The notes below the pieces were generated by a model, which searched no databases, was not told the DNA's origin, and worked only from the letters and a program-made list of their open reading frames with translations. DNA of 64,000 nt, taken from assembly GCA_024196135.1 (NCBI GenBank), contig JAMQCK010000044.1, positions 62,001 to 126,000 of the forward strand. Direction: 5' to 3'. Of this stretch, positions 11,279-21,005 are shown piece after piece (the first letter of the stretch is position 1; each line of letters starts with the position of its first letter). The position numbers and the translations under genes were made by a program. This DNA is from Pleurotus ostreatus/Saccharomyces cerevisiae fusant. Its lineage: Eukaryota; Opisthokonta.

Positions 11279-12555
11279 TTAGGCGTAGTCGGAGAAGAAA
11301 GCGTGGTTGCTGCAAGGCGTTCATCAGCATGTATTCTCAGAGCCAGCAAAACAGCTACGTACTCGGCGTTGTTGACAGCCTGGGCGGGGTTGGAGCGCGC
11401 GAGGGCCTTGCAGGAAGACTCGCCGTAGGTGACATCGTCCGTGCCCAGGACCTGGGGGAAGTGCGTGCCCTCGTGGATGATGGTGCTGGAGGTGGGTCAG
11501 TAATGAAGGCGGATAGCGATGGCAAATTGGACGCACTCAGCACGGGAGCCGGAGCCGGTCGCAGGGGCCTGCCAGAAGTAGCCGCAAAGGTAGACCTCGC
11601 CGTACTGGGACGGGTAGACGCTATTCAAAGATCAGCTGCGATGAAAGATTGATGAATCATCCGAGAACTCACTAGGCGTAGGTGCCGGACTCCGTGCAGG
11701 AGCAGTCGTAGGTCCACGACGAGGGCGAGTCAACGAGCGCCTCGAACGCGCCGAGCGTCGCGCGGTAGCGGCTGCTCGCGAACGTGCCGTACCACGTCGT
11801 CTGGAGCGTCGAGCCGCTCGGGTTCGCCTCGAGGTGGCTGATCGAGTTCGACGCGAGGCGCGACGAGGCGGTGATCGCCGCGTCGGTCTGCGAGCGGTAG
11901 GTCGACGTGCAAGAGGACGTGTACTGCGCGCGCTTCTTCAGGTCGCGCGCGGCGAAGCGCGCGTCGGCGGCGCCACCGAGGGAGGACGGCGAGAGGGCCT
12001 TGGAGGTGGAGAGCTGGCCGGCGAGGCGGACGGCGGCGGTCTCCGTGTCCGCGCGGAGCTCGGTCAGGGAGCCGTCGACCTCGATGGCGGTGAAGAGGCT
12101 GACGGGCTCGAAGTGGAACGCGCCCTCGCCAGCACCGGTGAAGTTGTAGTAGCGGCCAACTGAGATGAGCGTTAGCGCGGCATGGGTTTCATGACAGATA
12201 TGGACTCACCCTCGTGCGCGACATCGATAGACTCGCCAGGCGCAAGAGTCGTGATGGCCTCGCCGAGCTGCGCGGCCGCCTCAGGCGAGTAGCGGACCTT
12301 GACACCCGTGAAGTCGACACCGGCGCCGCTGTCAGCGTGTGTGACGGCGAAGGTGTTGGTCGCCCACGAAGAGAGCGCCGAGCGCGGGTCGGTGAGCAGC
12401 TTGAGCGTCTCGTCGCCCGTGTTCACGATCGTCGTCGTCACCGACAAATCGCTGACGTCGGTCAGCTCGCTGGGCGCCGCGGTGGACACCTTGAGCGATT
12501 TGGTCGCAGAGGCGGCAGCGGCGAGGCTGAGGACGGTGGCACCGAGGGCGAGCAT
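11279..12555 (-). CDS. Secreted M35 (deuterolysin/aspzincin) metalloprotease
   Basis: Five exons, complement(join(11279..11309,11363..11485,11537..11620,11673..12159,12210..12555)), give 356 aa. A signal peptide starts MLALGATVLSLAAAASA. The N-terminal propeptide-like half has beta-rich sequence (LSVTTTIVNTGDETL). The catalytic half carries the zinc motif HEGTH (HExxH) and 6 residues later GTDDVTYG, matching the aspzincin GTxxDxxYG signature with the third zinc ligand Asp. Cysteines around YDCSCTESG and LCGY fit the conserved disulfides. These are extracellular endoproteases for protein scavenging. The last exon is very short and ends AFFSDYA. A TATA box sits about 70 nt upstream of the start. 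Confidence 0.92.
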
Positions 12556-12619
12556 GGCGAAGCTGAAGACTGATCGGCTAGCGGGAGCTGGTCCTTGGAT
12601 TGCTTCCGGGCCACGGGGG

Positions 12620-12627
12620 CTTTTATA
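12620..12627 (-). promoter_or_regulatory. TATA box of the M35 protease gene
   Basis: On the minus strand the sequence is TATAAAAG within CCGTATAAAAGCCC, 65-72 nt upstream of the ATG at 12555. This is a strong consensus match at a usual distance for a highly expressed secreted enzyme. Confidence 0.6.
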
Positions 12628-14437
12628 CGGAGGACATCGCGGACGGATGCGAAGACGCGGAGAAATGAACTGGGAACGGCCATGCTTTCAGGAGAAGATA
12701 AGCGGGGGCGAGGGTGGTCAGAGGGTGGTCGAGCACGGGGATGTGCTTCGCTGTGCACGAAGTAGATGCAGTCGACCGCGTTGGTGTCACGCGGAAAGAA
12801 GACGCCAAGCCCTATACAGTCCCATTGTGTCCAAGAGTAGAGTGAATGGTGATTGCTGGACTGGAAGGCCGAGGTCGGGTGTGAGGATCGCGTATACTGA
12901 CGTTGTCTGTCGCACTTATCATGGGGCGCGTGGTCGATGGCCTTCAAGGGAAGCGTCCGCAAGATGCCCAATGAGCTCAGGAACGTACGGATGCGCAAGC
13001 GGACGGAGCAATAGTATGAGCACGTGAAGGTGACTTCTACAAGCGTTATCGAGCATCGACAGGGCATAGCTGAGAATCAACAACATGAAGCCACGAGTCC
13101 GCCTTAGGCCAGACTCACTGGTGATTCGGAAGTGCAGCATGAGTCGAAGTGCCCATGCCGTCCATACCAACATTCCTTGACAAAAATGTCGTCAGCCGTT
13201 CCGCGGGCTATTCAAACACGTAGAGGTCCGTCAACTTATCTAGGACTCACCATCGCTTCCGAGTCACGGACATACCTTCGCTGGAGATGCGAGATGTGAG
13301 GATCGCACCAAAGACAGCGTCGAAAACCGACGACGACGAAGACATCCGCACGACTTGCTTAGGGAGTAAATTTCTGAAGAAGAAGAAGGAAGAAGTATTC
13401 AGGACATGACGGTTGGAAGCAAGCCGTACGTATATGGCCAAACAAAGGCAAAGTTGTTCAAATAAGTTCACATTTACTGATCGGCAATTACCGAGGTATC
13501 GTCATGTCCCGCGCCATCCTTGTCTCTCCATCTCGTCGACTTCCTCGCTCTTTGCGCATAGGAGAAACTCATGAGAGCACTTCCTAACCTCTTCACGCAT
13601 CTGGATGCTTAGCTTTGCCCTCGTATCGTTCAAGAATCCTGATACAACCAGTAACGTTGAGAAGAACCCTCTACGACCTTGCTCATCCCGTCGAGGAGTC
13701 TCGGATGTTGAGGCTGGACGAGGCCAGGGGGAGGATGGACTGTCGTTAAATGAGACTTTCGTACCTCCTGCTGCTATCGGCTGTTGTCAAGACGGAAGAG
13801 CTTCTTGTTCCGTTTAGCTCTTCCTCCCCATCTGCATTCTCGCCATATCGCCTCTGCGGGCGCCGACTCTGCAAGCAGTCCTCGCGCACGTAGCCTTGGC
13901 ACCACCCTAGCGCAACCCGAACATCCCACCTCCTCGCTCGAAGTCGGCGCTTACGGCCTCAGGCCCACTGCCAACCCACCAGTCGGCCCCTTGCTATACT
14001 TACCACATCAGGTCGATACAGGGCACAATGGAGAGTAGATTATTCTCCGTGTGACATCAGCGCGCGTATCTCCCGTCTCGAGGCTCGAGCTCATTGTCTC
14101 TCTAACCGCCGGCGCTACACTGCAACAATAAAATGAAGGGGGCGATACGGAAAGTGGCGCCGCCACGGCGCCATATCCACGCTGCAAGGGCAGGACAATG
14201 GACCCGAGCCCTCGCAAGATGCCCACAACGGAGTAGTCAAGGAAGAGTCAAACTGGATTGAGGGTGGCTGGGCGTTGGCTGGGCGGGTTCTAACGCGCAC
14301 GTTGTCATGCCAAAGGGCATTGAAACGGTCTGATGAAGTCAATCAAGCAAGGGAACAAGTGAGCAGACCAATTCAGCGCCGGAGCCGGAGACACGCCACT
14401 GAGCAAGGTTGAAGATCGGCGCTGCCCTTGCTGCGCC
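12628..14437. other. Intergenic region left of the transposon
   Basis: Upstream flank of the protease gene, with no credible gene. Several open stretches on both strands have neither domain signal nor consistent splicing. Confidence 0.5.
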
Positions 14438-14910
14438 AGGACCCCGGTTAATAGGTGAGGAGGTTACTTCGGTGAACCGCCAAATCTGGGACAAAAAATC
14501 CGACATTTTTTGGCCAAAATGAGGTCCAAAGTCCGACTTTTTAAGTAACATCGTGGGCACTTTTGACTTTTTATCTCCTTATAAGGTAATTTAGATATTT
14601 TAGTGGTCACGTGAATTATATTCGAATTTTGGCCATTATTTCTCTGCGGCCGTCGGGGGCTCGATTCGAACGGGAAACCGCGCCAAACGTCGTATTTCGT
14701 CAATCGCGCGCGTCCGCTAGCCTAATCCGCGATTTTCAAGTAATAAAACTTTTAAAATGTGTCCATTGGCCACCCATATTTCCGACACCCGAAGTAAGTT
14801 GGCGGCCTCCACCCCCCAATAATCCGACTATTTCAGGGACCTTCGGGCGTCCAAAGTCCCAAAATTTCCGACAAGCCGTAGTAACATGTCGCCCCATTAA
14901 CCGGGGTCCT
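14438..14910. mobile_element. 473-bp non-autonomous DNA transposon (MITE; hAT-like or KDZ-like)
   Basis: The element begins AGGACCCCGGTTAAT and ends with the exact reverse complement ATTAACCGGGGTCCT. Weaker terminal complementarity continues for about 20 more bases (GTTACT, CGG shared). It is bracketed by the identical 8-bp direct repeat GCTGCGCC at 14430-14437 and 14911-14918. An 8-bp target duplication is characteristic of hAT elements and also of the KDZ superfamily common in basidiomycetes. There is no transposase reading frame. TCCGAC occurs five times, clustered near both ends (about 14499, 14532, 14781, 14823, 14867), like subterminal transposase-binding repeats. The interior is much more AT-rich than its surroundings. 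Confidence 0.85.
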
Positions 14911-15039
14911 GCTGCGCCCCTGTCTTGTCTTCTTCCTCTTCTACCAGCGCTGTCGCGGTGTCAGTGCGCGTCCTCTCTTTCTCTCTTATACCCTCCCCCA
15001 TACCTTATTCTTCCTTCGTCACGAACTGCTCCGATCGCT

Positions 15040-16299
15040 ATGCCCACCCTCGCCGCGACAGAGGACGTTAGCTTCTTCTATACCGACAGTGGCGCGCCAC
15101 TGTCGTCGTCGTACACGACGATTGTACTTATCCACGGCCACACCTGGCATAGTGGTGCGTCCTTCCCTCGTACACGTTCAACACTTGCTAACGCCTCGTG
15201 AAGCTGTATTCGACCGCCTTCTGCCGCTTGCGCGCTCGCGCAACGTCCGCCTCGTTTGTGTCAACCGCCGCCTGTACCCTGGCAGCACGCCATACACGCC
15301 TGAGGAAGCCGAAGAGATCGCATCTCCAGACCCGTCGCGCGTCCTCGCTAAGCAGGGCGCTCTGCTCGCGCGTTTCGTTGCCCGCCTACCTGCTGCCCTT
15401 CAGCTTCCACGCCCTCATCATGGCCGTGCGGGCGGCATAATGCTTGCTGGATGGTCATTGGGCACTCTCTTTGTCCAGCTGACACTTTCTGCCATCGATC
15501 TTGTCGATGAACCGACGCGCAATGTCCTTCGTACCTTCATCCGGGGCATCATGCTATGGGGTATGTGACTACCGTGTAACCGATGCGTGGCGATGATACT
15601 GATGAGCTGAGGCAGACACGCCCTCCCCCTTCCTCGGTATCGTGCCTCCCAACGACTACAACCCCTTCCGGGACGAGCGCATACCGCTGGAAGATCGGCT
15701 CGGTCACTTCCTCCGCTGGGTCTCTGGCTACTACACGCACGACCCCGTTGCGCGCAAGCTATGCTTCGAGTCGCCCGACGAGGACCTCACGCCAAGCATC
15801 GAGCGCATGCCGGACCTCCTCGCGCTGACGGAGCCCTCCGCGAGCGCGGGCGGTGACACGGCGCTGATCGACCCCGCGCTTATCCCCCTCATGGGCCGCA
15901 TAACGGCAGGGGCGCTGCTGGATCCGCAGCTGCACAGCCGGTGGTGCGGGCTGGATATCAAGTTCATTACCGGCAGCCGCTCGGTGTGGAACATCGTCCT
16001 CGCCGCCTGGCAGATCGAGGACATGGGGAAGCAGGCCGGTGTTCGAATCGAAGTCAAGATGATCCCGAACGCCAATCACTTTGTGAGTACCGATGCATAT
16101 ATTTGACGACCCTTGAGTCCTGACGTGCGGATAGGTGATGTGGGATGCACCTGAGGATGCTATCCGCGTGCTGCAGGAGTGCAGCAGTGTCGGCAGACGT
16201 CGCAAAGCGCACCGGCATTTCCAGAGCACCATCCACGCCGTTGTACAACAGAAGAGGTTCCCATGGCGCCGCAATCGGATGTCCATGGAGGTTGCTTGA
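15040..16299 (+). CDS. Alpha/beta-hydrolase-fold protein
   Basis: Four exons, join(15040..15154,15204..15560,15616..16082,16135..16299), encode 367 aa. The first intron has a clean TGCTAAC branch site. Residues 30-38 read TTIVLIHGHTWH (oxyanion strand and HG motif), followed by FDRLLPLARSRNVRLVCVNRRLYPGS. The nucleophile elbow is LAGWSLGT, a GxSxG motif. A histidine in NANHF near the end of exon 3 and the following VMWDAPEDAI match the usual catalytic His region. There is no signal peptide, so it is probably intracellular. The substrate is unknown; esterase or epoxide-hydrolase-like activities are possible. The transposon ends 130 bp upstream of the start, within the promoter. Confidence 0.8.
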
Positions 16300-16585
16300 T
16301 CCTTCAAGCCACCTCATCGATATCTTACTTTTACGCGCCTTCCTACCTCACCGGTCGGTGTCTCGCTCTAATTTGGTTTCTGGTCTGGACTGGGCTCTCC
16401 TCGTATCCTCCACGAATCTTACCCTACGTCGCACATGACACTTATGTCCTCAAGGACCTGCTCTGGACTCGTTACTTATATCGCTGACCTCGTTCTGCTA
16501 ATTAATGCTTTGTGTACTATATGTCCGCTTGGTTAATATTACAGTATGCTGTTACATGCAACTTCCTTATCCGTGTCTGCCTTAT

Positions 16586-17016
16586 CTAGAGCTTGTCGAC
16601 GTCGACGGTTTCTGGTGGAAGGTTGCGCATCTGAAGGTCAGGTCAGCGCTGCCCTCAACGGGCTTGACGAGGTAGGGTCAACTTACAGGTGCATCGCGCG
16701 CCACCTCCATCGTTCCAGTCGCGCCAGCCGCGCGTACAGCTGAATCGGTGCCGGCTGAGTGCGGGTTCTTCAGTGTCTCCATAGGTTCTGATGGTGCGTT
16801 GGGAGCATCGTCGACGACCGGCGCAGACTGGAACATCTTGTCCGACTGCGGGTGCGAGTCGACGGCCGTCGGATGACCAAGGCCCTTAGCTGCAAAGCTC
16901 GTAAGTGACCAGCGCTCGACGCTTCCCAGCGACGAGGGCTACTACTAACCCTGCATGGTCTTCTTCACAGCCTTGTCAGAGGCGGCGGTGTTGTCGAAGT
17001 GGCCAGTGTGCGGCAT
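16586..17016 (-). CDS. Small three-exon protein of unknown function (104 aa)
   Basis: I assembled this gene from complement(join(16586..16630,16687..16889,16950..17016)). All junctions are consensus (GTTAGT..TTTGCAG and GTAAGT..CTTCAG, each with a CTNAC/CTGAC branch) and the frame is open throughout. The product starts MPHTGHFDNTAASDKAVKK, has SHPQSDKMFQSAP in the middle and ends DVDKL. It is hydrophilic, lacks a signal peptide or membrane segment and is probably largely disordered, with an early helix. I know no named family. It resembles small cytosolic stress-type proteins only in composition. A TATA motif lies 85 nt upstream, which supports a real transcript. Confidence 0.72.
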
Positions 17017-17100
17017 GCTGATTTCGAGTTGAGGTACTGGTGGTTCGAGGAAGGGGATTCGACGCTGGATATCTGGGTCGAAAGGGTCGAGCAAAGGCCT

Positions 17101-17107
17101 CTTTATA
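17101..17107 (-). promoter_or_regulatory. TATA box of the 104-aa protein gene
   Basis: The minus strand reads TATAAAG, ending 85 nt before the ATG at 17016. It is the only strong TATA match between this gene and the upstream phosphatase gene. Confidence 0.45.
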
Positions 17108-18025
17108 CGATAGACTTACTGCGAACGTCAGCCTTGAAGTCAGCCTGAGATCATCGGAGCATGACATTGGACCTGACATCACTCTTTCTGGGAGGTTCGC
17201 AGTTGTGGATCCACCGCGTGGTTACCCACGCCCATAAATTTCCAAATGCGGAAACTCTCGATACGGACCCACGCGAATAAGCACGTCCATTATACTCTTT
17301 GAGAGCCTCTGGAATATGAGAAGTATAGGTGAAGTAGGCAGGGTAGACGAGGTCAGCGGGGTCGCCGCAATATTATGGGAGGCGACGGTATAAATCCGTG
17401 GGAATTCTTCCACCAAAGGACGACGATGGAAAGACCAACATTTGGAGGTCCCGAAGGTGCAAAGCCCTCTCACACTTTGCTGACATGATAGGTACAGAGA
17501 AAGGCGGCTTTGGAAACATACGCATACCTTCATTCAGTGATTATACCTTGAATAAATAAATGTACCAGTATCTCGCAGTAGGCGAAGTATGGGTAGGAAT
17601 TAGGTACGGTTCCGTAGGCTAAGCGCGGCGAGGTGGCCGCGCTGCTAAGCGAAGCAGAGCAAGGATGAAGATAAACAGATTGAAGATGATCGGGGCACGG
17701 CAAGATGATGGAGCGAAAAGAAACCCAAGGTTGATCGAAAAGACCAAGCAAGAAGACTGAACACGGACACGAATACCAGAAGATTAAGTATGAACAAATC
17801 GTAAGTATATCCAGAGCAAGAGGGATGAGAAAGCAGATAGACAGCGGGGTGAGTGCAGGGTGATGTCGCGTGAAGGTTGCGGTCGTGTGAGGGGTCGTAG
17901 AGGCGGAGGTGATCGTGCGGAGGATGAGGGTTGCGAGGAAGAGGAAGGCGAAGGTAAGGGTGTGAAAATGAAGTATTGTTTGCAACAAAGGAAGGGCCAA
18001 CCGCCACGCAGCAGCGGCACCCCTG
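17108..18025. other. Intergenic region (phosphatase 3' flank)
   Basis: Sequence between the small gene's promoter and the PP2C stop. It is T-rich on the minus strand and probably contains the phosphatase 3' UTR. No coding signal was found. Confidence 0.5.
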
Positions 18026-19693
18026 CTAGAATCGGAGCACGACAATCGAGGTGTCATCGATCCATGCACCATCGATGTCGAGGGTAAGCACGCGACTGAC
18101 GCTGCCGCGGTCCTCGCCCCCTATGGCCTGGCGCAGTAACCGTAAAGCCAGGTTCTCTGCCACGCGCGGCGCATCGGGAGGCAGCGTGCGTCTGCCATCC
18201 TCGACGTCCGCGGCCCATCGACGCAGGACGGGCTCAATACCCTGCTCGCCACATAGGTCGGTAAACCCATCCGACGTGAGTACAAGGAAGCGAGCGCGTG
18301 AGTCGAGTTTCCGGTGGACGACGTCGGGCTGCGCAGTGATATACGGCGGCGTACGATTGCGCTGAAGGAAGGCTTCCCAAGGGCCGCGATTTTGGAAGCC
18401 GGGGGCAAGGTTGTAGAGGATGCGACGGCTGAAGACGGGAGGCTGTTTGAAGGGCACGTCACCGAGGCAGCGGGTTGGGGCGAGGGCACCGAGAATCCGG
18501 CGGTCGATGACACAGTCGGGTTCGTCGGGATGTTCGCGACGTATACGCTCAAGCTCGGCATCGTTGTAGCCGTTGTGCTCGGCTGTAAGACGCTCGACAA
18601 CCCATTGATTGTTCTCTGATTTGTACAGAATTGCTGCAACGGTTATGAGCTTCATGGACCTGATTTATGAAGTGGATACTTACTTGCTGTGCAGTCCCCG
18701 AGATTCGCCACCCAGAGGTTCTCGTGGTTGGGGTCAACGAGCGACACCAACGCCGTGCTTCCGTACATGCACAGGAGTGTTTTCCGATAACGCTCGCCGC
18801 CTTCGTGCTGATCGTTGATTATAGCCCGAATGGTGGCGTCGTCATAGTGTTCGAGACCTTCAATACCACCAAAAATATCAAGCACATCATGAGCGATGGC
18901 ATCGTCGAACGCGACTATTGAGCGGGAGAAAAGGTCACAAATGAAGGCAGGATCATTGAGGCGTGCGGAATTTGTGGCATGCGCCTCCTCCAGGAATTCC
19001 TGTACGATGATCGGAAGATGGTGTGCGACGTGATCGACAGTGGCGTCCCCGAGATGACCTTTACGGAGGTTAGCACTCTGATCGCCGCACGCGCCACCAC
19101 GCAACGCACCATCGAAGACACCGGTAAGAGTCCAAGTGCGACCGTTGACACGCAGCTGCTTGACAGCGTAGCGATCCTGGGTTCGTGCGGAGGGAGCGGG
19201 CTGGAAGTTGACACTGTCAGCGCGCAGGCCTCCAGCAGACTCCAGGGTCGCGGACTGAGGTTTCGCGAGTTGGCGGAGCTCGTTCCAGATGTCCTTCTCC
19301 TCAAGGAGCTGGTAGGGGAGTGGCCAGGGCGCGTCGTCCGGACCGATGCGGTTTCCGGGGACGTCCTCGGCGTACGCGAGCATGGGGCCTGCGAGCATGT
19401 TCCAGAGGCGGGCGACGGGTCGGAGGAGGAAGCGCAGTGGCGCGAACTGGGGAGGGGAATGAGCGAGGGAAGTGGGGGAGGCGCGCGCGCGTACTCACCA
19501 ACCAGGAGCGCCAGGTGCGAATGAAGAACTGTCGGAAGGAAAAGGCGCGGGGGCTAGGGCTGCTGACGAGCGTCGGGGACAAGAGGGGCGCGCATGGTTC
19601 GCTTATAGAGATAGGTGCGCGCTCAGCTGACCAAGACGTATTATGGGTGTGACTGTCGCTTGCGTCCGCACTAGGGCGATCAACCGAGGCCAT
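18026..19693 (-). CDS. PP2C-family protein phosphatase (pyruvate dehydrogenase phosphatase-like)
   Basis: Four exons, complement(join(18026..18633,18684..19058,19110..19446,19499..19693)), give 504 aa. PP2C motifs occur in order. TQDRYAV fills the metal-binding ED-type position and GVFDGHLGD is formed across an intron. ANLGDC, LTSDGFTD and the final DDTSIVVLRF follow. The sequence LGALAPTRCLGD and a long insert before ITAQPDVV resemble the mitochondrial PDP subgroup. The N-terminus has a basic, aromatic stretch (FSFRQFFIRTWRSW then RFLLRPVARLW) compatible with a mitochondrial presequence or membrane anchor. The usual Glu before Asp-Arg is Gln here. The start at 19693 is the first ATG that keeps this exon open. 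The enzyme would remove phosphate from Ser/Thr using Mg/Mn. Confidence 0.88.
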
Positions 19694-21005
19694 CCAGCGC
19701 GCCGTGCTCTGCTGGCGAGCAATGGCGAGGGGGAAAGGGGGGGAAGAAACAAAGGCTATGAGCTGGCGGAAACGAGCAAAGACGGCATGAAGTACCAAGT
19801 CAACCAATAAAAATCCCGACTGGCGCTTTCTTGCCCACTTGATCCGCCGTCTCCGGCCACGTTCGCCTCGAGGCGCGCCGCGCGGCGCGTTCATGATCCG
19901 CGTCTTGGAACCTGACTCCCGTCACATTTCGCCCGCCGAATGTGTCAGCGTGTTTGTTGACTCCCAGCCGCATCACTGCTGCTTTCGAGCTTTTGTTGAC
20001 GACCGACTGTGTGAGAAGCAGCCGCTGGAGTCTATGATGGTTAAAATGTGAGTCAACATGACTGTCAGGAACAAGAGGCTTTTAATAATTTCTTTGCACG
20101 CTCCCGCCCAAGATGATGTGGCGTTGCACAGCTTTGTTCATGTTTAATCATCAAATTTGGGTTCAAAAGCGCATGTCTGGCCACGCGTTTCTCTGCTTTG
20201 CAATCCGCGGCATGTTCTACCTCAAGGTTATCGATGAATAGCTGTGAAGGTGACGCGGCGTCGCTGTGTCTGCAGTGGCGGGCACCCAGAAGGTTCAAGG
20301 GCGCGCACGATACCTCGGCGATGCCGGATATACGAACACATTGCATTGAGGCGCCCTGCGTAAAAGTAATATGGCCCATGTAAAGTCTTCTTTGAGGTCA
20401 GAATCACGGCACGGAGCTGTACTCGACCTTGACCGCGATAGAACTGACAGAATGCCAGTGCGTGTACTGTACGTTCTAACAACCCCGAGGCATTCGTGGA
20501 AGATAGCTGACTCGGCCAGCCCAAATGAAGCCCAGACGTGGTAACTCCATAGTACCGGCCATACGACCGAATATATGGGTGATCGTTAGCAAGAGCAATC
20601 AACCCAGAGTTATAGCTATCCTGGATTTCACGACCATGTACAGGCGACGCGTGAACCCATATGTTTGTCATTTACCGTACTTTCGTGCCTTACTCAATAT
20701 TGACAGTATATTCAGCAGTGATACTCACAGCAGATGTGCGCTGTCATCGCCTCCCGGGTAGCCTGAAGATGCGTTGGCACTGCGAGTGGGTCAACTGACT
20801 GGCTCAGCACCCCATCTCTGAACTATCGCATCAAGTACGAAGCGTGCGTGCGACCCATAGTCGACATCTTCGTGGGATCGTCTGCAGAGATACTGATAGA
20901 GGGGACTCCCAGGCTACAGCCTCATCACCAGCGGCACTCTATAAGCTTTGAGCGCGCGTCTCGTACTTCCTTCTCGCTGCTCGTCGCCTTCCTCTCCCCG
21001 CCAGT
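19694..21005. other. Intergenic, divergent promoter region
   Basis: Separates the PP2C start (-) from the HeLo protein start (+). Several stretches of 60-150 codons are open on both strands but contain no recognisable domain or splice pattern. Confidence 0.5.

Noticed and set aside
14640..14735. tRNA-like B-box (GTTCGAATC on the minus strand) inside the transposon
   Set aside because: Acceptor and T stems pair poorly and the segment lies within the element. I treat it as chance or a degenerate tRNA-derived piece.
19694..19894. 67-codon N-terminal extension of the PP2C phosphatase in the same frame
   Set aside because: It lacks a better start context, overlaps likely promoter sequence and adds only low-complexity residues. 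The ATG at 19693 is preferred.
20065..20671. Minus-strand open frames of 100-150 codons
   Set aside because: No recognisable domain, unusual codon use and no supporting promoter or introns. Probably divergent promoter DNA.
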